A stretch of 64,000 bases of DNA, taken from the NCBI GenBank assembly GCA_016125085.1, contig WGMM01000006.1, positions 110,079 through 174,078 of the forward strand. Direction: 5' to 3'. The stretch's first letter is position 1; each line of letters starts with the position of its first letter. This document shows, one piece after another, positions 29,944 to 39,643 of this stretch. The notes beneath the pieces are model-generated. The model ran no database searches, was not told where the DNA came from, and was given only the letters and a program-made list of their open reading frames with translations. Origin of the DNA: a bacterium (lineage in GTDB: Bacteria; Planctomycetota; Planctomycetia; Isosphaerales; Isosphaeraceae). The position numbers and the translations under genes were made by a program.

Positions 29944-31011
29944 TCAGGCTCCAGCCATTTCGCTCTGCGCGTCCTGAGCCGAGGAATTCACCAGGATGAT
30001 ACCGAGTTCATAAAGGGCATACATCGGCACGGCCAGAGCCAACTGGCTGAAAATGTCGGGCCCGGGCGTGAGAACGGCGGCGATCACGACCATGATCATC
30101 AGGGCGAATTTGCGTTTGGCCCTGTAATCTTCGGCTGTGAGGATTCCAATTTTTGCGATGAACAGCATTACCAGAGGCGTCTGAAAGCAGACACCGAAGA
30201 CGACGGGCAGGATCGTGGCGAAGCTGATCCATTCGTTCAGCTTGAGCATCGGCTCAATACCCAGCCAGACATTGAATTCGAGCAGAATCGACAGCGTCAC
30301 CGGCAGGATCACATAGAAGCAGAGGAGCACGCCGGCCAGAAACAGGAAGATCGAGAACGGCAGATATTTCTTGACGTAAGCCCTTTCGTGACTGTAGAGC
30401 CCGGCGGCGATGAAGGCCCAGATCTGGTAGAACACCCACGGGCTGGAAAGGACAAGGCCCGTGACGAGACAGACCATGAAGAAGATCATGATGGGCTCGA
30501 GAGGCGCGGTGTTGATCAGAGCAGAGCGCTGCTCGGTCGTATCTGCGACCGTTTTGATGACGTCCGCTTCTGCCTGGCGGATCGGCAGAATGATTTCCTT
30601 GCCTCGCAGAGACTCAGGTGCAGGTAAGGCAAGATCAGGCAGAAGTTTCTTGAGTTGCGTCACGAATTCGTCGGCCGGGATTACGCTTCTGAGCGCCGGC
30701 GTGAGCTTTTCTTCCTTTTCGGCCTCTGCGGCACGTTTTTCGGCCTTTTGGGCGTAGAACTTGTCGAGCGCTTTCTGAGCTGGATCCGAAAGTTGCCTGA
30801 GAACGTTCCTGCCCAGATTGACAGGAGGAATGAATGTCAGCATCACACCGACGGCAAGACCCATCAGGGCCAGAACCAGTCGAATCCGAAGCTCTTCAAG
30901 ATGGTCACCGAAGCTCATGGTGACCATTTCTTCTTCTTCGCGGAACAAGTCGTCGTCGGTCGGTCGAGGCATCGGGGGTCGTGGTCCCGTCACGCGGCGG
31001 TCGTTCAGCAA
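29944..31011 (-). CDS. tatC: Sec-independent protein translocase TatC with enlarged periplasmic loop
   Basis: 355 residues, against about 250 usually. The cytoplasmic N-terminus carries the signal-peptide-binding MSFGDHLEELRIRL. TM1 (about 43-62) is followed by a ~110-residue extracytoplasmic segment rich in Lys/Glu (QKALDKFYAQKAEKRAAEAE) before TM2 at about 172-190; normally this loop is about a third of that. The rest (SSPWVFYQIWAFIAAGLY, TPGPDIFSQ) is standard. It serves the Tat substrates visible here, such as both DUF1501 proteins. Confidence 0.95.
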   Translation of the reverse strand: MLNDRRVTGPRPPMPRPTDDDLFREEEEMVTMSFGDHLEELRIRLVLALMGLAVGVMLTFIPPVNLGRNVLRQLSDPAQKALDKFYAQKAEKRAAEAEKEEKLTPALRSVIPADEFVTQLKKLLPDLALPAPESLRGKEIILPIRQAEADVIKTVADTTEQRSALINTAPLEPIMIFFMVCLVTGLVLSSPWVFYQIWAFIAAGLYSHERAYVKKYLPFSIFLFLAGVLLCFYVILPVTLSILLEFNVWLGIEPMLKLNEWISFATILPVVFGVCFQTPLVMLFIAKIGILTAEDYRAKRKFALMIMVVIAAVLTPGPDIFSQLALAVPMYALYELGIILVNSSAQDAQSEMAGA

Positions 31012-31245
31012 CTACATCGGATCATACAGAAACTCGCGGGAAATTGACCAGCCCCGATCGTGGCCGATAAATTTCGCTCTCTGTCTGGACTGCTCGTATT
31101 GATGCTTCTGATGATTCGCTCGAAATCTCGCAGTATTCGTGAAAACCGACTCGATCCGCAAAAAGCTCGGCTTGACGATTGGCCGGAAATCGGAGAGCTT
31201 GCTGCCTCCGATTCGGCAATCGACCTGCGGTTTGGTGGTCTATCG

Positions 31246-31476
31246 ATGTTCGATCAGCGGAAATATCGTCGAGCTGTGGTCTGGGCCTGCCTGGCTTCAG
31301 GATGCGCGGGGTCAGGCGGGAAATCGCTTCGACCGCCCAACTCGCTGGCAGCTCTTAAACGCGAAGCTCGCGAGGAAGCGGAATCGACGGCGAGATTTTC
31401 GCGCAAGGCCGTTTCCGACGCCGAGATGCTGCAGGGCCATTCCGCTCAGGAATATCGCGATTCCGTCGTTCCCTGA
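31246..31476 (+). CDS. small putative lipoprotein
   Basis: 76 residues from the ATG at 31246. The short leader RKYRRAVVWACLASGC ends in a lipobox (LASGC, Cys20), followed by a Gly/Ser stretch and a charged helix (LAALKREAREEAESTARFS). The open frame runs 62 codons further upstream without a better start. It converges with the metallo-hydrolase. It could be spurious, but the lipobox argues for it. Confidence 0.5.
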   Translation: MFDQRKYRRAVVWACLASGCAGSGGKSLRPPNSLAALKREAREEAESTARFSRKAVSDAEMLQGHSAQEYRDSVVP

Positions 31477-31491
31477 GTGACGGCCGGAAGA

Positions 31492-32874
31492 TCAGAGTTC
31501 GTGAATCGAACCGTATTCCGGCATAAGCACAGGCTTGATGACCGATTTTTGAAGTGTCGGAGCGATCGCCTGCATACTTTCGGGTTCGCCGTGCACCAGG
31601 AAGGCCGACTCGACCTTACCGCCTGTTTGTGAGTACCACCAGGCGAGATCCTGAGCGTCGGCATGTCCTGAAAATCCGTCGAGCACGAAGATCGGGCACT
31701 TCACTTCGACTGGCCTGTCGAGCACGTGCAGCTGCTTGTGGCCAGCGACCAGATGACTGCCCAAAGTCCCCTCCGCCTGATAGCTTACGATCACGACGGC
31801 GTTGTTTTCGTCTTCGAGTCCGTGCAGCAGGTGGTGCCGCACGCGGCCAGCATCGCACATGCCGGAACTGGCGATGATGACCATCGGCCCAGACTGGTGA
31901 TTGAGCCGTTTCGAATCATCCCACGTCAGACACGGGTGCACGTAGCGTGAGCCGAAATAGCTCGGGTCGCGATCCATCAGCCTCCGGGCTTCAGGCGTGA
32001 ACGCTTCCGGATAATCCCTGTGAATTTCCGTAAGTCGATTCGCCAGAGGGCTGTCGACATGGATCGGCATCGGTTTGACGCGATAACGATAGAAAAGCTC
32101 CTGCAAGCAGTAGATCATGCGCTGGGTGCGTCCCAGCGAAAATGCCGGAATAATCACTTTACCGCGAAGCCGGTGTGCCCGGGCGAGGATCGCATGCAGA
32201 CGCTTCAGCAGTACTGAGTAGGGCTCGAGCGTTCGCGCGCCGTACGTCGATTCGCTGATCAGGACATCCATACCGCTGACTACGGTGGGGTCGGGCAGCA
32301 GACCCATATCCCGCCGGCCCAGATCGCCCGTAAAGAGGAACTTGCGATCCCGGCCTTCTTCGCGGAACTGGAGATCGACCATGGCCGAACCGAGGATGTG
32401 GCCGGCATCATGAAATGTCAAAGTCAGGCCCGGGAAGATATCCGTCGGTGTGGAGTACGGTAAGCGATAGAGACGGTCAATGACCCGCTCGACATCGATC
32501 AGTTCGAAAAGCGGGTCGGGGAGATCCTCGACTTCGGTCGCTTTCGCGTAAGAATATTCTTCTTTCTGGATACGAGCACTGTCACGCAGCATCACTCCTG
32601 TGATGTCGGCCGTGGCGTGCGTGGCGTAAATGACGCCGTTGAATCCGAGCCGCATGAGCCGCGGAAGACGCCCGATGTGATCGTTGTGGGCATGCGAAAG
32701 TATGACGGCGTCCAGCGTGCGCGGATCGAACAGGAATTCGCGGTTCAGGCTGTTCGGATCGAGCCTGTCATGGTCGTGAAGGCCACAATCGAGAAGGATA
32801 CGGCGGGATCCGATTTCGATGAGATGGGCGCTGCCGGTAACCTGGCGCGTCGCTCCATGGAATGTGATCCGCAC
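31492..32874 (-). CDS. MBL-fold/beta-CASP metallo-hydrolase (RNase J/CPSF73-like)
   Basis: 460 residues. The metallo-beta-lactamase motif SHAHNDHIGR (H61, H63, D65, H66), the later FTGDLGRRD, a beta-CASP domain (about 200-330) and the C-terminal RMMBL part (VDGF-like VLDGFSGHADAQDLAWW) match the CPSF73-type RNA processing nucleases found in bacteria and archaea. It likely processes RNA in the cytoplasm. Confidence 0.9.
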   Translation of the reverse strand: MRITFHGATRQVTGSAHLIEIGSRRILLDCGLHDHDRLDPNSLNREFLFDPRTLDAVILSHAHNDHIGRLPRLMRLGFNGVIYATHATADITGVMLRDSARIQKEEYSYAKATEVEDLPDPLFELIDVERVIDRLYRLPYSTPTDIFPGLTLTFHDAGHILGSAMVDLQFREEGRDRKFLFTGDLGRRDMGLLPDPTVVSGMDVLISESTYGARTLEPYSVLLKRLHAILARAHRLRGKVIIPAFSLGRTQRMIYCLQELFYRYRVKPMPIHVDSPLANRLTEIHRDYPEAFTPEARRLMDRDPSYFGSRYVHPCLTWDDSKRLNHQSGPMVIIASSGMCDAGRVRHHLLHGLEDENNAVVIVSYQAEGTLGSHLVAGHKQLHVLDRPVEVKCPIFVLDGFSGHADAQDLAWWYSQTGGKVESAFLVHGEPESMQAIAPTLQKSVIKPVLMPEYGSIHEL

Positions 32875-33175
32875 CCGATGGGAACCCCGGACTTCGTGGG
32901 AATAAGCTCGAACTCAACGATCCGATACGCCCGCCGCAGCATACGGCAAGGTCCTCAGCGACTTCGGACACTGTGTTTTTATGAAAATCCGCCGTAAAAT
33001 GTCAAGCGAAATCTACATTTCGTAAGGGATGAGCCGAATCCGGGCTTCGCTTAAGACGCAAGAAAACGACTCGCACCAGTTACGTATGGCACTTGATTTC
33101 GGAACATCGCATCATTAATTTGACTTTGTCGCAGTTTCGATCCCGGGCCGGGATTCCTCAAAGACACGATTGACG
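32875..33175. other. divergent intergenic region
   Basis: 301 bp, AT-richer than the flanks (around 33000-33130), between the metallo-hydrolase (minus) and the DJ-1/PfpI gene (plus). It presumably holds both promoters. No clean -35/-10 pair or gene could be placed. Confidence 0.45.
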
Positions 33176-33727
33176 ATGCAAATTCTCATGATGACCGGCG
33201 ATGCCGGCGAATCCCAGGAAATCTACTACCCCAAATTCCGGCTGGAGGAGGAAGGGTGGTCGGTGCGAATCGCTTCGCCCGCGAAGAAGCCGCTGCTTTC
33301 GGTCGTTCATGACTTCGAGCCTGGTTTCGAAACATTCACCGAAAAGCCTGGTTATCGTGTCGAATCGGATGTTTCGTTCGACCAGGTCGATCCTTCGGAG
33401 TTTCAGGCACTGGTGCTGCCGGGAGGCAGGGCTCCTGAATTTTTGAGGACCAGGCCCAGGGCTATCGAAATCGTCAGACACTTTCTCGAAGCCAGGAAGC
33501 CGGTGGCTGCAATATGCCACGGGCCACTGCTTCTGATCGCAGCCGGATACGGGCCCGGGAGCCGGATGACGGCTTATCCGGACCTCGAATTCGACGTGAA
33601 CCGGGCAGGTGCCGAGTTCGTGAACGAAAAGGTCATCCGACACGAGAACGTCGTAACGTCTCGCGGATGGCCTGATAATGGATACTGGATGAGGGAATTC
33701 GTCAGACTTTTGAAGGGAGAGTGCTGA
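33176..33727 (+). CDS. DJ-1/PfpI family protein
   Basis: 183 residues from the ATG at 33176 (a TTG two codons upstream is unlikely). The flavodoxin-like fold has the nucleophilic elbow AAICHGP (C114) and the family's C-terminal VVTSRGWPDNGYWMREF. Members are proteases, glyoxalases or deglycases, and the substrate is not predictable. It converges with csrA. Confidence 0.92.
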   Translation: MQILMMTGDAGESQEIYYPKFRLEEEGWSVRIASPAKKPLLSVVHDFEPGFETFTEKPGYRVESDVSFDQVDPSEFQALVLPGGRAPEFLRTRPRAIEIVRHFLEARKPVAAICHGPLLLIAAGYGPGSRMTAYPDLEFDVNRAGAEFVNEKVIRHENVVTSRGWPDNGYWMREFVRLLKGEC

Positions 33728-33766
33728 CGGCAGAGAGGGATGATTGCGGCTGGAGAACGGGCGATT

Positions 33767-33994
33767 TCAATACGAACCGCGAGGTTCAGGGCCGATCGGA
33801 TTCGAAGGATTCACCGGATGATTGGGTGAACTGTTACGGCGTTTGGCTTCCCAGACTTCGCGGCGATCGACGCTGACGCTCGGCGGAGCTTCGATGCCAA
33901 GTTTGACCTTGTCGCCGCGAATCTCGACGATCGTCACCGTGATCTGATCATCGATGATGATCGTTTCGTTTTTTTTACGAGATAGTACGAGCAT
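33767..33994 (-). CDS. csrA: carbon storage regulator CsrA
   Basis: 75 residues. MLVLSRKKNETIIIDDQITV and the C-terminal RREVWEAKR are diagnostic of this dimeric RNA-binding regulator that blocks translation at GGA motifs. A Pro/Asn-rich tail follows the core. It is usually found by fliW and flagellar genes, but none are near. The 234 bp upstream toward the sigma factor hold no visible gene. Confidence 0.96.
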   Translation of the reverse strand: MLVLSRKKNETIIIDDQITVTIVEIRGDKVKLGIEAPPSVSVDRREVWEAKRRNSSPNHPVNPSNPIGPEPRGSY

Positions 33995-34228
33995 GGGTCA
34001 TCGTGGCTCCCAGGGAGTCCGCAGTGATGGCGAACGGGCCGAATCGCGTAGGTTCCGATCCCGCATGACGTTTCGGTGCGTCTTTCAAGAATCTAACCGA
34101 CGTTGAAAGAGGAGGTCAAGAAATCCACCCCTTTGCTGGACAAAATCAACAGGCGCATTCGTCAAAATCGATTCGATCCTTATTACGAATCCCGATTCGC
34201 CATTTTCGTTATCCCTATTTTTGCAACT

Positions 34229-34951
34229 TTACTTCAATTTCCGATACAAGCTCCCTAAACCAAGATCATTGAGTTCGCTTTCGATATCTTCCTGAGTTGC
34301 GTTCGCGATGGTCTCCCGGAGTTCCTGTACGAGCAGATCGAAGAACTTCATCCGCGCACGCTGGAGTGTTTTCCGGAAAGCTTCTGGAGAATAACTCTGG
34401 CCCGAGCCACCGTTGAACCGGTCGACGAGTTCCTGGATCGACGCCTCGGGATCGCTCACACGGAGCTTCAGAATCGTCGCGTAGCGATTATGCGGCGTAC
34501 CGGCTTCGAAGAGTTCCAGACGCCCCCAGACACGTTTGATGAGAACTTCGCGCCAGACTTTGTCGTAGTCCTTGTCAGGTTCGTCCGGTTCCGGCAGATC
34601 GCCGGGGGGAAGGCTCGTCGTTTTCCGTGTCCGGAAATGATCGACCATCAGACGATGGAGAATCGTCCGCAGATAGTCGCGGAAACGGCCCTTGGTTTCG
34701 TCGGCGCCGGCAAGCTTGTGGTTCAGAACTTTCTGCCAGAACTCCTGGAGGACGTCATCCGCCAGGTTCTGATCCTTGATCTTCATCCGAAGATATCGAT
34801 CGACGGCGTCATGATAACGCGAGATCAGCTCCTGCATGGCCACCTGGCCCTGCGGGCCCGGAATATGTGCCGCATGGATCTGAGTCCAGCTCGTCTTCAG
34901 ATTCGACAGGTGTTCGGGTCGAATCTGAGATTTTTCGGGCGGCGGAATCAA
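34229..34951 (-). CDS. RNA polymerase sigma factor, ECF-like (planctomycete type)
   Basis: 240 residues. Sigma region 2 lies at about 40-115 (SRYHDAVDRYLRMKIKDQNL, then ADDVLQEFWQKVL) and a region-4-like helix-turn-helix at about 165-205 (DRFNGGSGQSYSPEAFRKTL, then QRARMKFFDLL). The linker is Pro/Asp-rich (LPPGDLPEPDEPDKDYDKVW). The C-terminal ~40 residues extend past the normal ECF end. No anti-sigma gene is adjacent. Such extended ECF factors are abundant in planctomycetes. Confidence 0.88.
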   Translation of the reverse strand: MIPPPEKSQIRPEHLSNLKTSWTQIHAAHIPGPQGQVAMQELISRYHDAVDRYLRMKIKDQNLADDVLQEFWQKVLNHKLAGADETKGRFRDYLRTILHRLMVDHFRTRKTTSLPPGDLPEPDEPDKDYDKVWREVLIKRVWGRLELFEAGTPHNRYATILKLRVSDPEASIQELVDRFNGGSGQSYSPEAFRKTLQRARMKFFDLLVQELRETIANATQEDIESELNDLGLGSLYRKLK

Positions 34952-35144
34952 TGCTGGGACTCTCCGGGCCTTGCCGAACGATCGTGAGCTTGAAACTGGA
35001 TGAGATGAGGATCGAATCGATCACACCTAGAAATATCAGGATTTCCCAATGCGGACAAGTGCCTGGGCCGCTTGTGCTCGCGATTCGATCCGAGAATCGT
35101 CAGGCGATCCGACAATCGCCTGGCGATCGGGACGACCTGGAATT

Positions 35145-36437
35145 TCAGGATTCGAGAGCGACGAGTTCGGGACCGATGAGATCCTCGAAAGTTTCACGAC
35201 GGCGAACGAGCTGCACTTCGGATCCGTCCACGAGCACTTCGGCGGCCCTGGGGCGGGTGTTGTAGTTGGAAGCCATCACCATGCCGTAGGCACCAGCGGA
35301 GAAGGTCGCAAGAAGGTCTTGGTTGTGAACCTCGGGCAGATGCCGGTCCTTGGCCAGAAAATCGCCCGATTCGCACACGGGGCCGACGACGTCCCAGGTT
35401 TCGGTTCCGGGGATCTCCGACTCGAAATTCTCCGGCAGGTCAGGCCCGCCTTCTTCCATGCGTACCGGCCAGATCTTGTGAAAGGCCTCGTAAAGGCTTG
35501 GTCGGATGAGGTCGTTCATCGCGGCGTCTTGAATCAGGAATCGCTTGTCGCCCGACTTTTTCTTGTAAATCACGCGGCTGACGAGAATCCCGGCGTTCCC
35601 TACGACGACTCTGCCCGGTTCCATGGCCATACGGCAGCCGAGTGGCTTCAGACGTGGGACGATTTCTTCGGCGAAGGCCTCGATCGACTTCGATTCGCCG
35701 CCACGATAAGCGATGCCGAAGCCGCCGCCCATGTTGTACCAGCGGATCGGATGGCCCATCGCCCGGAGCTTGCCGATGATCTCGACGCCCTTGTCGGCGG
35801 CGTGAGCGTACGGCTCGACCGTCGTGATCTGGCTGCGGATATGCATGTGCATGCCGATCATCGAAATGCCCGCCATGCCGGTCGCCTGTTCGGCCAGGCG
35901 CAGGGACCGGTCGATGTCCATGCCGAATTTCGACTCTTTTTTGCCTGTGGAGATGTACCGGTGCGTTTTGGGGTCGACATCCGGATTGACCCGGAGTGCG
36001 ACCGGAGCGACCATGCCGAGAGTGGTCGCGACCCGATCGATCGCGGCGAGTTCTTCTTCGCTCTCGACATTGAACATCAGCACGCCGGCCTGCAGTGCGG
36101 ACGCGATTTCGGAATCGGTCTTGCCGACGCCGGCGAACACCGTCTTTTCGGCCACGCCGCCAGATCGAAGGACGCGAGCGAGTTCGCCGCCCGAAACGAC
36201 GTCGAATCCGTCGCCCAGTTCGGCCACCAGCTTGAGAATCCCCAGGTTGGAATTCGCTTTCACTGAGTAGCACACAAGCGGGTCGAGCGGGGCGAACGCT
36301 TCGTTGAGCGTCTTCAGATTCCTTACGATCGTGTTTTTCGAATAGACGAAGACAGGCGTTCCGAAGCGTTCGGCGATATCTGCCACTCGGGCTTCTTCGC
36401 AATACAGTTCACGATTCCGATAGTGAAAATGATCCAT
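35145..36437 (-). CDS. lysA: diaminopimelate decarboxylase
   Basis: 430 residues. A PLP enzyme making lysine from meso-DAP. The PLP lysine is in VCYSVKANSN (K60). GGGFGIAYRGG binds the PLP phosphate, and the substrate-side motif VGPVCESGDFLAKDR gives the catalytic Cys. Adjacent genes are unrelated. A promoter is proposed about 130 bp upstream. Confidence 0.96.
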   Translation of the reverse strand: MDHFHYRNRELYCEEARVADIAERFGTPVFVYSKNTIVRNLKTLNEAFAPLDPLVCYSVKANSNLGILKLVAELGDGFDVVSGGELARVLRSGGVAEKTVFAGVGKTDSEIASALQAGVLMFNVESEEELAAIDRVATTLGMVAPVALRVNPDVDPKTHRYISTGKKESKFGMDIDRSLRLAEQATGMAGISMIGMHMHIRSQITTVEPYAHAADKGVEIIGKLRAMGHPIRWYNMGGGFGIAYRGGESKSIEAFAEEIVPRLKPLGCRMAMEPGRVVVGNAGILVSRVIYKKKSGDKRFLIQDAAMNDLIRPSLYEAFHKIWPVRMEEGGPDLPENFESEIPGTETWDVVGPVCESGDFLAKDRHLPEVHNQDLLATFSAGAYGMVMASNYNTRPRAAEVLVDGSEVQLVRRRETFEDLIGPELVALES

Positions 36438-36566
36438 GTGCTCTGATCCGGCGTGCTAGATGTCACAACGAAAGTCCGATCGGGAAACTTGCCACGCATG
36501 TGGCACCCACTTCGGAGCGAACTGCGATCCTGGCTTTTGCAGGCCACGGTCGGTCGTCATGGCGAC

Positions 36567-36594
36567 ACTATATCACAACGCGGGCGCGACACAA
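36567..36594 (-). promoter_or_regulatory. putative sigma-70 promoter of lysA
   Basis: Read on the minus strand: TTGTGT (36594-36589), a 16-base spacer, TATAGT (36572-36567). It lies about 130 bp upstream of lysA. Confidence 0.4.
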
Positions 36595-36693
36595 AATCCG
36601 GGGGAACTTCCGTCAGCCGGGAATCGAAAGCATCGGAGCCCGCCACGATCGCAGCGTCGCACGAAGATATGCCCTTACGGGCCATGGATCGTC

Positions 36694-36699
36694 TATAAT
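36694..36699 (+). promoter_or_regulatory. putative -10 element of the GT39 gene
   Basis: A perfect TATAAT 53 bp before the GTG start. The -35 region is weak. Confidence 0.4.
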
Positions 36700-36752
36700 G
36701 ACAGAACCGATCCGAAACGTGCCGTAACTGGACTCGAGGTCTCGATATTCCC

Positions 36753-38888
36753 GTGGGATCAGAACCGTCGCCGACGCATGCCCTTCCGATCCTCGATTCC
36801 GATACTCCGCGGACTCGCAAGGAATTCGAGGGGCTCATTCCGAAAGGGCCTCGGCCGCTTTTGCGTCGCACATTCACCACAACGATGTTCGGCCCTCTGG
36901 CGGTACTGATCGCCATCCTTCCCGGCCTTTACGGCTTGAGCCACTGGGATCTCACGCCTCCAGGCCCCTGGTGGGGGTTGCGTGGGCTTTCCGTGATCGA
37001 CGACCAGATGTGGATCGATCAGTCGCCCATGACGGCCGCGATTTCCCGAGGTCAGGACAACGAATCGATCGGGATCATTTCAGCCCAGCCGCCTCTTTAT
37101 GTATGGGCTGAAGCGATCCTGCTGCGGTTGAGCCCTTCCCGTTCTCCCATGGCTACCGTGCTGCCGGCATACGTCAGCGGTGCGGTGCTGATCATGCTGG
37201 TCTACAGACAGGCGAGAACCTGGTCCAAGCCAGGCACGGCCATCATCGCTGCCTGGATCATCGGCTTTCACCCACGCACGCTCGACGCCATGCAACGCTG
37301 CAGCCCGGCGACGCTGGGCGCGGCCCTGATCGTCGCTTCGCTCCAGTTCTACAGCGAACACATTATCGCAGGGCAGGGCGGCCGAATCCGAGGCAGAATC
37401 CTATATGCCGTAGGCTGCGGAGCCTGTCTCGGCCTGAGCCTCATGACTCTGGGGCTCCTGGGCCTCATCCTGGTGCCGATCATCGTACTGCACCAGCTCG
37501 CTCTGAACGCGGGCGAATCACCGCTGGAGCGGCCACTTCACTGGTACGAAGCCTGGCGTTCTCTGCCAGGCTTCTTCTACGGTTCATCGGCCATGATCGT
37601 CGCTTTGAGCATCGCGGCCCCATGGCATGTCTGGATGTCACTGGTCCACGGCGGTGAGTTCTGGCTTTTCCTGTCCGAGCCATCGAAGTCGCTCGGCAGC
37701 CTCAATCGCGGGCCTGTCCATCACCTGCTGGACGCTTCGCCGATTTTTCTGATCCCGGCTCTTTATTCCGCCTGGCTCTCCGTACGCAACTGGTTCGCCG
37801 GTTCGAAGTCTCCGGACGATGCCGAAGAATCCCTCACGCGGCCCGAATGGCGCGAGCGAGTGGCCCGCGACACTCTCGAACAGGATCGGGACGGACTCGT
37901 TCTCTGGACGATCTGGGCCGTAGTCGCACTGGCTTTCAGCGTCTACTGGCCCCTCGGGCCGACAAGTACCATGGGGCTGCTGCTGGCGTGCCCGCTCGCG
38001 CTGCTGGCGGCCCATACGATTCGCGGCCTGTCGCAGCGGCAGATTCCCGCCCGGCTCCTCATTCGCATGACACCTCTGGTCGTCCTCGGTTTCAGCTGGT
38101 GGGCTTCTTCCGATGTCCGGCTTGCGATCGCCGTCGGGCAGACTCGAGGACTCGCCGATGCATTTTCGGGCGAATACGGCAAGGCCCTGATCGCGACGAT
38201 CCTGTTGGCACTCGCGACATGGGCAGGGGCATCGATATCGACCAGGTGGATTCGCAGGAACGATGTCCGCATCAGACTCGTCCTGGCCCTGGACGTGCTT
38301 TCGCTGCTGGCGGTGCAGATGTCTCTGGGCATCAACGAACTGAGATTCCGTCACGACATCACCCGCCAATTGCTTGACCTGCGTGAAGCGATCGTTCGGC
38401 GAAACCAGGCCAGCCCGATCGAACATATCCATCTCGTCGGTTCGATATCGCCTCGAGACCTCGCCGCGATTCGGCCTTACGAACAGGACTCAGGCTCGCT
38501 CCTGCCCGTACGGCAAGTCATCACACCACAGAACCCTTCCGGCATCGACCCAGCGGGCAGACTCCGTTTCATCCTGCGATCCGCTTTGCCTCGCGTTCCA
38601 CAAACCGATCACCGATCAGTCGATACATTGTTCAATGCACCGGTCAGCCGGTCGCTCGTCATACTCGTCGGTCACGACAGCCGTTTATCGATCGCCGAGC
38701 AGTCGCGACTCGGGCTCGAACCGATTCACCCGGGTGTCGACCGAATTCTGACCGCGTTCGCGTCCGGTCAGCGGGGACGCACCGTTACCGCCGAAACGAG
38801 TTCGGGAGCGATCATCGGAAATCAATCCGTTTCGATCGCACCTTTCGATACGGACGCCCAGGCAATTCGAATCTCTCCGACTCCGTGA
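36753..38888 (+). CDS. GT39/ArnT-like membrane glycosyltransferase
   Basis: 711 residues from a GTG start. After a cytoplasmic leader there are about a dozen membrane helices. The first outer loop has the Asp-containing GLSVIDDQMWIDQSPMTAAI and SAQPPLYVWAEAILLRL, placed as in dolichol-/undecaprenyl-phosphate sugar transferases (PMT/ArnT). The C-terminal ~170 residues are extracytoplasmic. It probably transfers a lipid-linked sugar to protein or lipid A, but the acceptor is unknown. Confidence 0.8.
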   Translation: MGSEPSPTHALPILDSDTPRTRKEFEGLIPKGPRPLLRRTFTTTMFGPLAVLIAILPGLYGLSHWDLTPPGPWWGLRGLSVIDDQMWIDQSPMTAAISRGQDNESIGIISAQPPLYVWAEAILLRLSPSRSPMATVLPAYVSGAVLIMLVYRQARTWSKPGTAIIAAWIIGFHPRTLDAMQRCSPATLGAALIVASLQFYSEHIIAGQGGRIRGRILYAVGCGACLGLSLMTLGLLGLILVPIIVLHQLALNAGESPLERPLHWYEAWRSLPGFFYGSSAMIVALSIAAPWHVWMSLVHGGEFWLFLSEPSKSLGSLNRGPVHHLLDASPIFLIPALYSAWLSVRNWFAGSKSPDDAEESLTRPEWRERVARDTLEQDRDGLVLWTIWAVVALAFSVYWPLGPTSTMGLLLACPLALLAAHTIRGLSQRQIPARLLIRMTPLVVLGFSWWASSDVRLAIAVGQTRGLADAFSGEYGKALIATILLALATWAGASISTRWIRRNDVRIRLVLALDVLSLLAVQMSLGINELRFRHDITRQLLDLREAIVRRNQASPIEHIHLVGSISPRDLAAIRPYEQDSGSLLPVRQVITPQNPSGIDPAGRLRFILRSALPRVPQTDHRSVDTLFNAPVSRSLVILVGHDSRLSIAEQSRLGLEPIHPGVDRILTAFASGQRGRTVTAETSSGAIIGNQSVSIAPFDTDAQAIRISPTP

Positions 38889-38938
38889 TCCCAGCGTAAC
38901 GCATAAACGTTGCAGTTCGGATTCGCTCAGCACAGCGA

Positions 38939-39643
38939 TTATCTTCGTTCCAGCGATCTTGCGAGCTTCATCACTCTGCGATACGAAACCTGGCCGTTTC
39001 GTTCCCCGCGGGCACAAGCCGCACCCCGTACGGCGAACCAGTGTGGTTCCATGTCGCCGAACAGCCGAATGTTTTTGATCGTCAATCCACCCGCGATGGC
39101 GACAAGCATACCCTCGTCGATCGAGTTCTGGACGAAACGGCTCCAGACTGGCCCCCAGAAATGAGGCCTGGATTTATCGAACGTATCGATCAGAATGCCC
39201 TGAAAGCCGCAATTCCTGGCCATGTCAAGAATCCGCTGCCGGGGCAGGGCCCCCGCACGTTCCTGATCGGCATAGACGACGGCGATCCAGCGCAAACCTT
39301 TCGGTCCAAGGGATCTCAGCCGATCATAAGCTCGCTTCAGGCCTGCCCCGTCGTCCATCGCCGATCCGCATGGCCCGATCTTCGCGAAATCGAAGCCTTC
39401 GAGCATCGTCAGGATTTCCTGGACTCGCTCATCGTCCAGCCGATCCCATTCATCCCATTCTCCGAGTGCCGCGCTCAGGGGCTTCATCCCCCTCAACTTT
39501 TCGGCGACGGCTTGCCATATCGTTTCGTCGCAGCGTCCCAGCGCCCCATGAGCCGGTTCCTTGAGATCGATCAGATCAGCGCCTGCACGCGCTGCCGTAA
39601 TCGCTTCACGCAGGTTTCGAGCACTGACGAGCAGCATGGGCAT
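38939..39643 (-). CDS. mfnB: (5-formylfuran-3-yl)methyl phosphate synthase (methanofuran biosynthesis)
   Basis: 234 residues from the ATG at 39643, matching the family length. The TIM barrel has the paired catalytic lysines expected for MfnB, formerly DUF556 (K28 in DLIDLKEPAHGALG, K157 in DTFDKSRPHFWG). It condenses two glyceraldehyde-3-phosphate molecules into the furan precursor of methanofuran. It stands apart from the fhc operon, about 8.5 kb downstream on the same strand, and supports a complete methanofuran-dependent C1 pathway in this organism. The open frame extends 44 codons further upstream. Confidence 0.88.
   Translation of the reverse strand: MPMLLVSARNLREAITAARAGADLIDLKEPAHGALGRCDETIWQAVAEKLRGMKPLSAALGEWDEWDRLDDERVQEILTMLEGFDFAKIGPCGSAMDDGAGLKRAYDRLRSLGPKGLRWIAVVYADQERAGALPRQRILDMARNCGFQGILIDTFDKSRPHFWGPVWSRFVQNSIDEGMLVAIAGGLTIKNIRLFGDMEPHWFAVRGAACARGERNGQVSYRRVMKLARSLERR

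Larger units (their letters stand above)
36438..36752. other. divergent intergenic region lysA / GT39
   Basis: 315 bp with no gene. It holds two plausible divergent promoters, listed separately. Confidence 0.5.
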
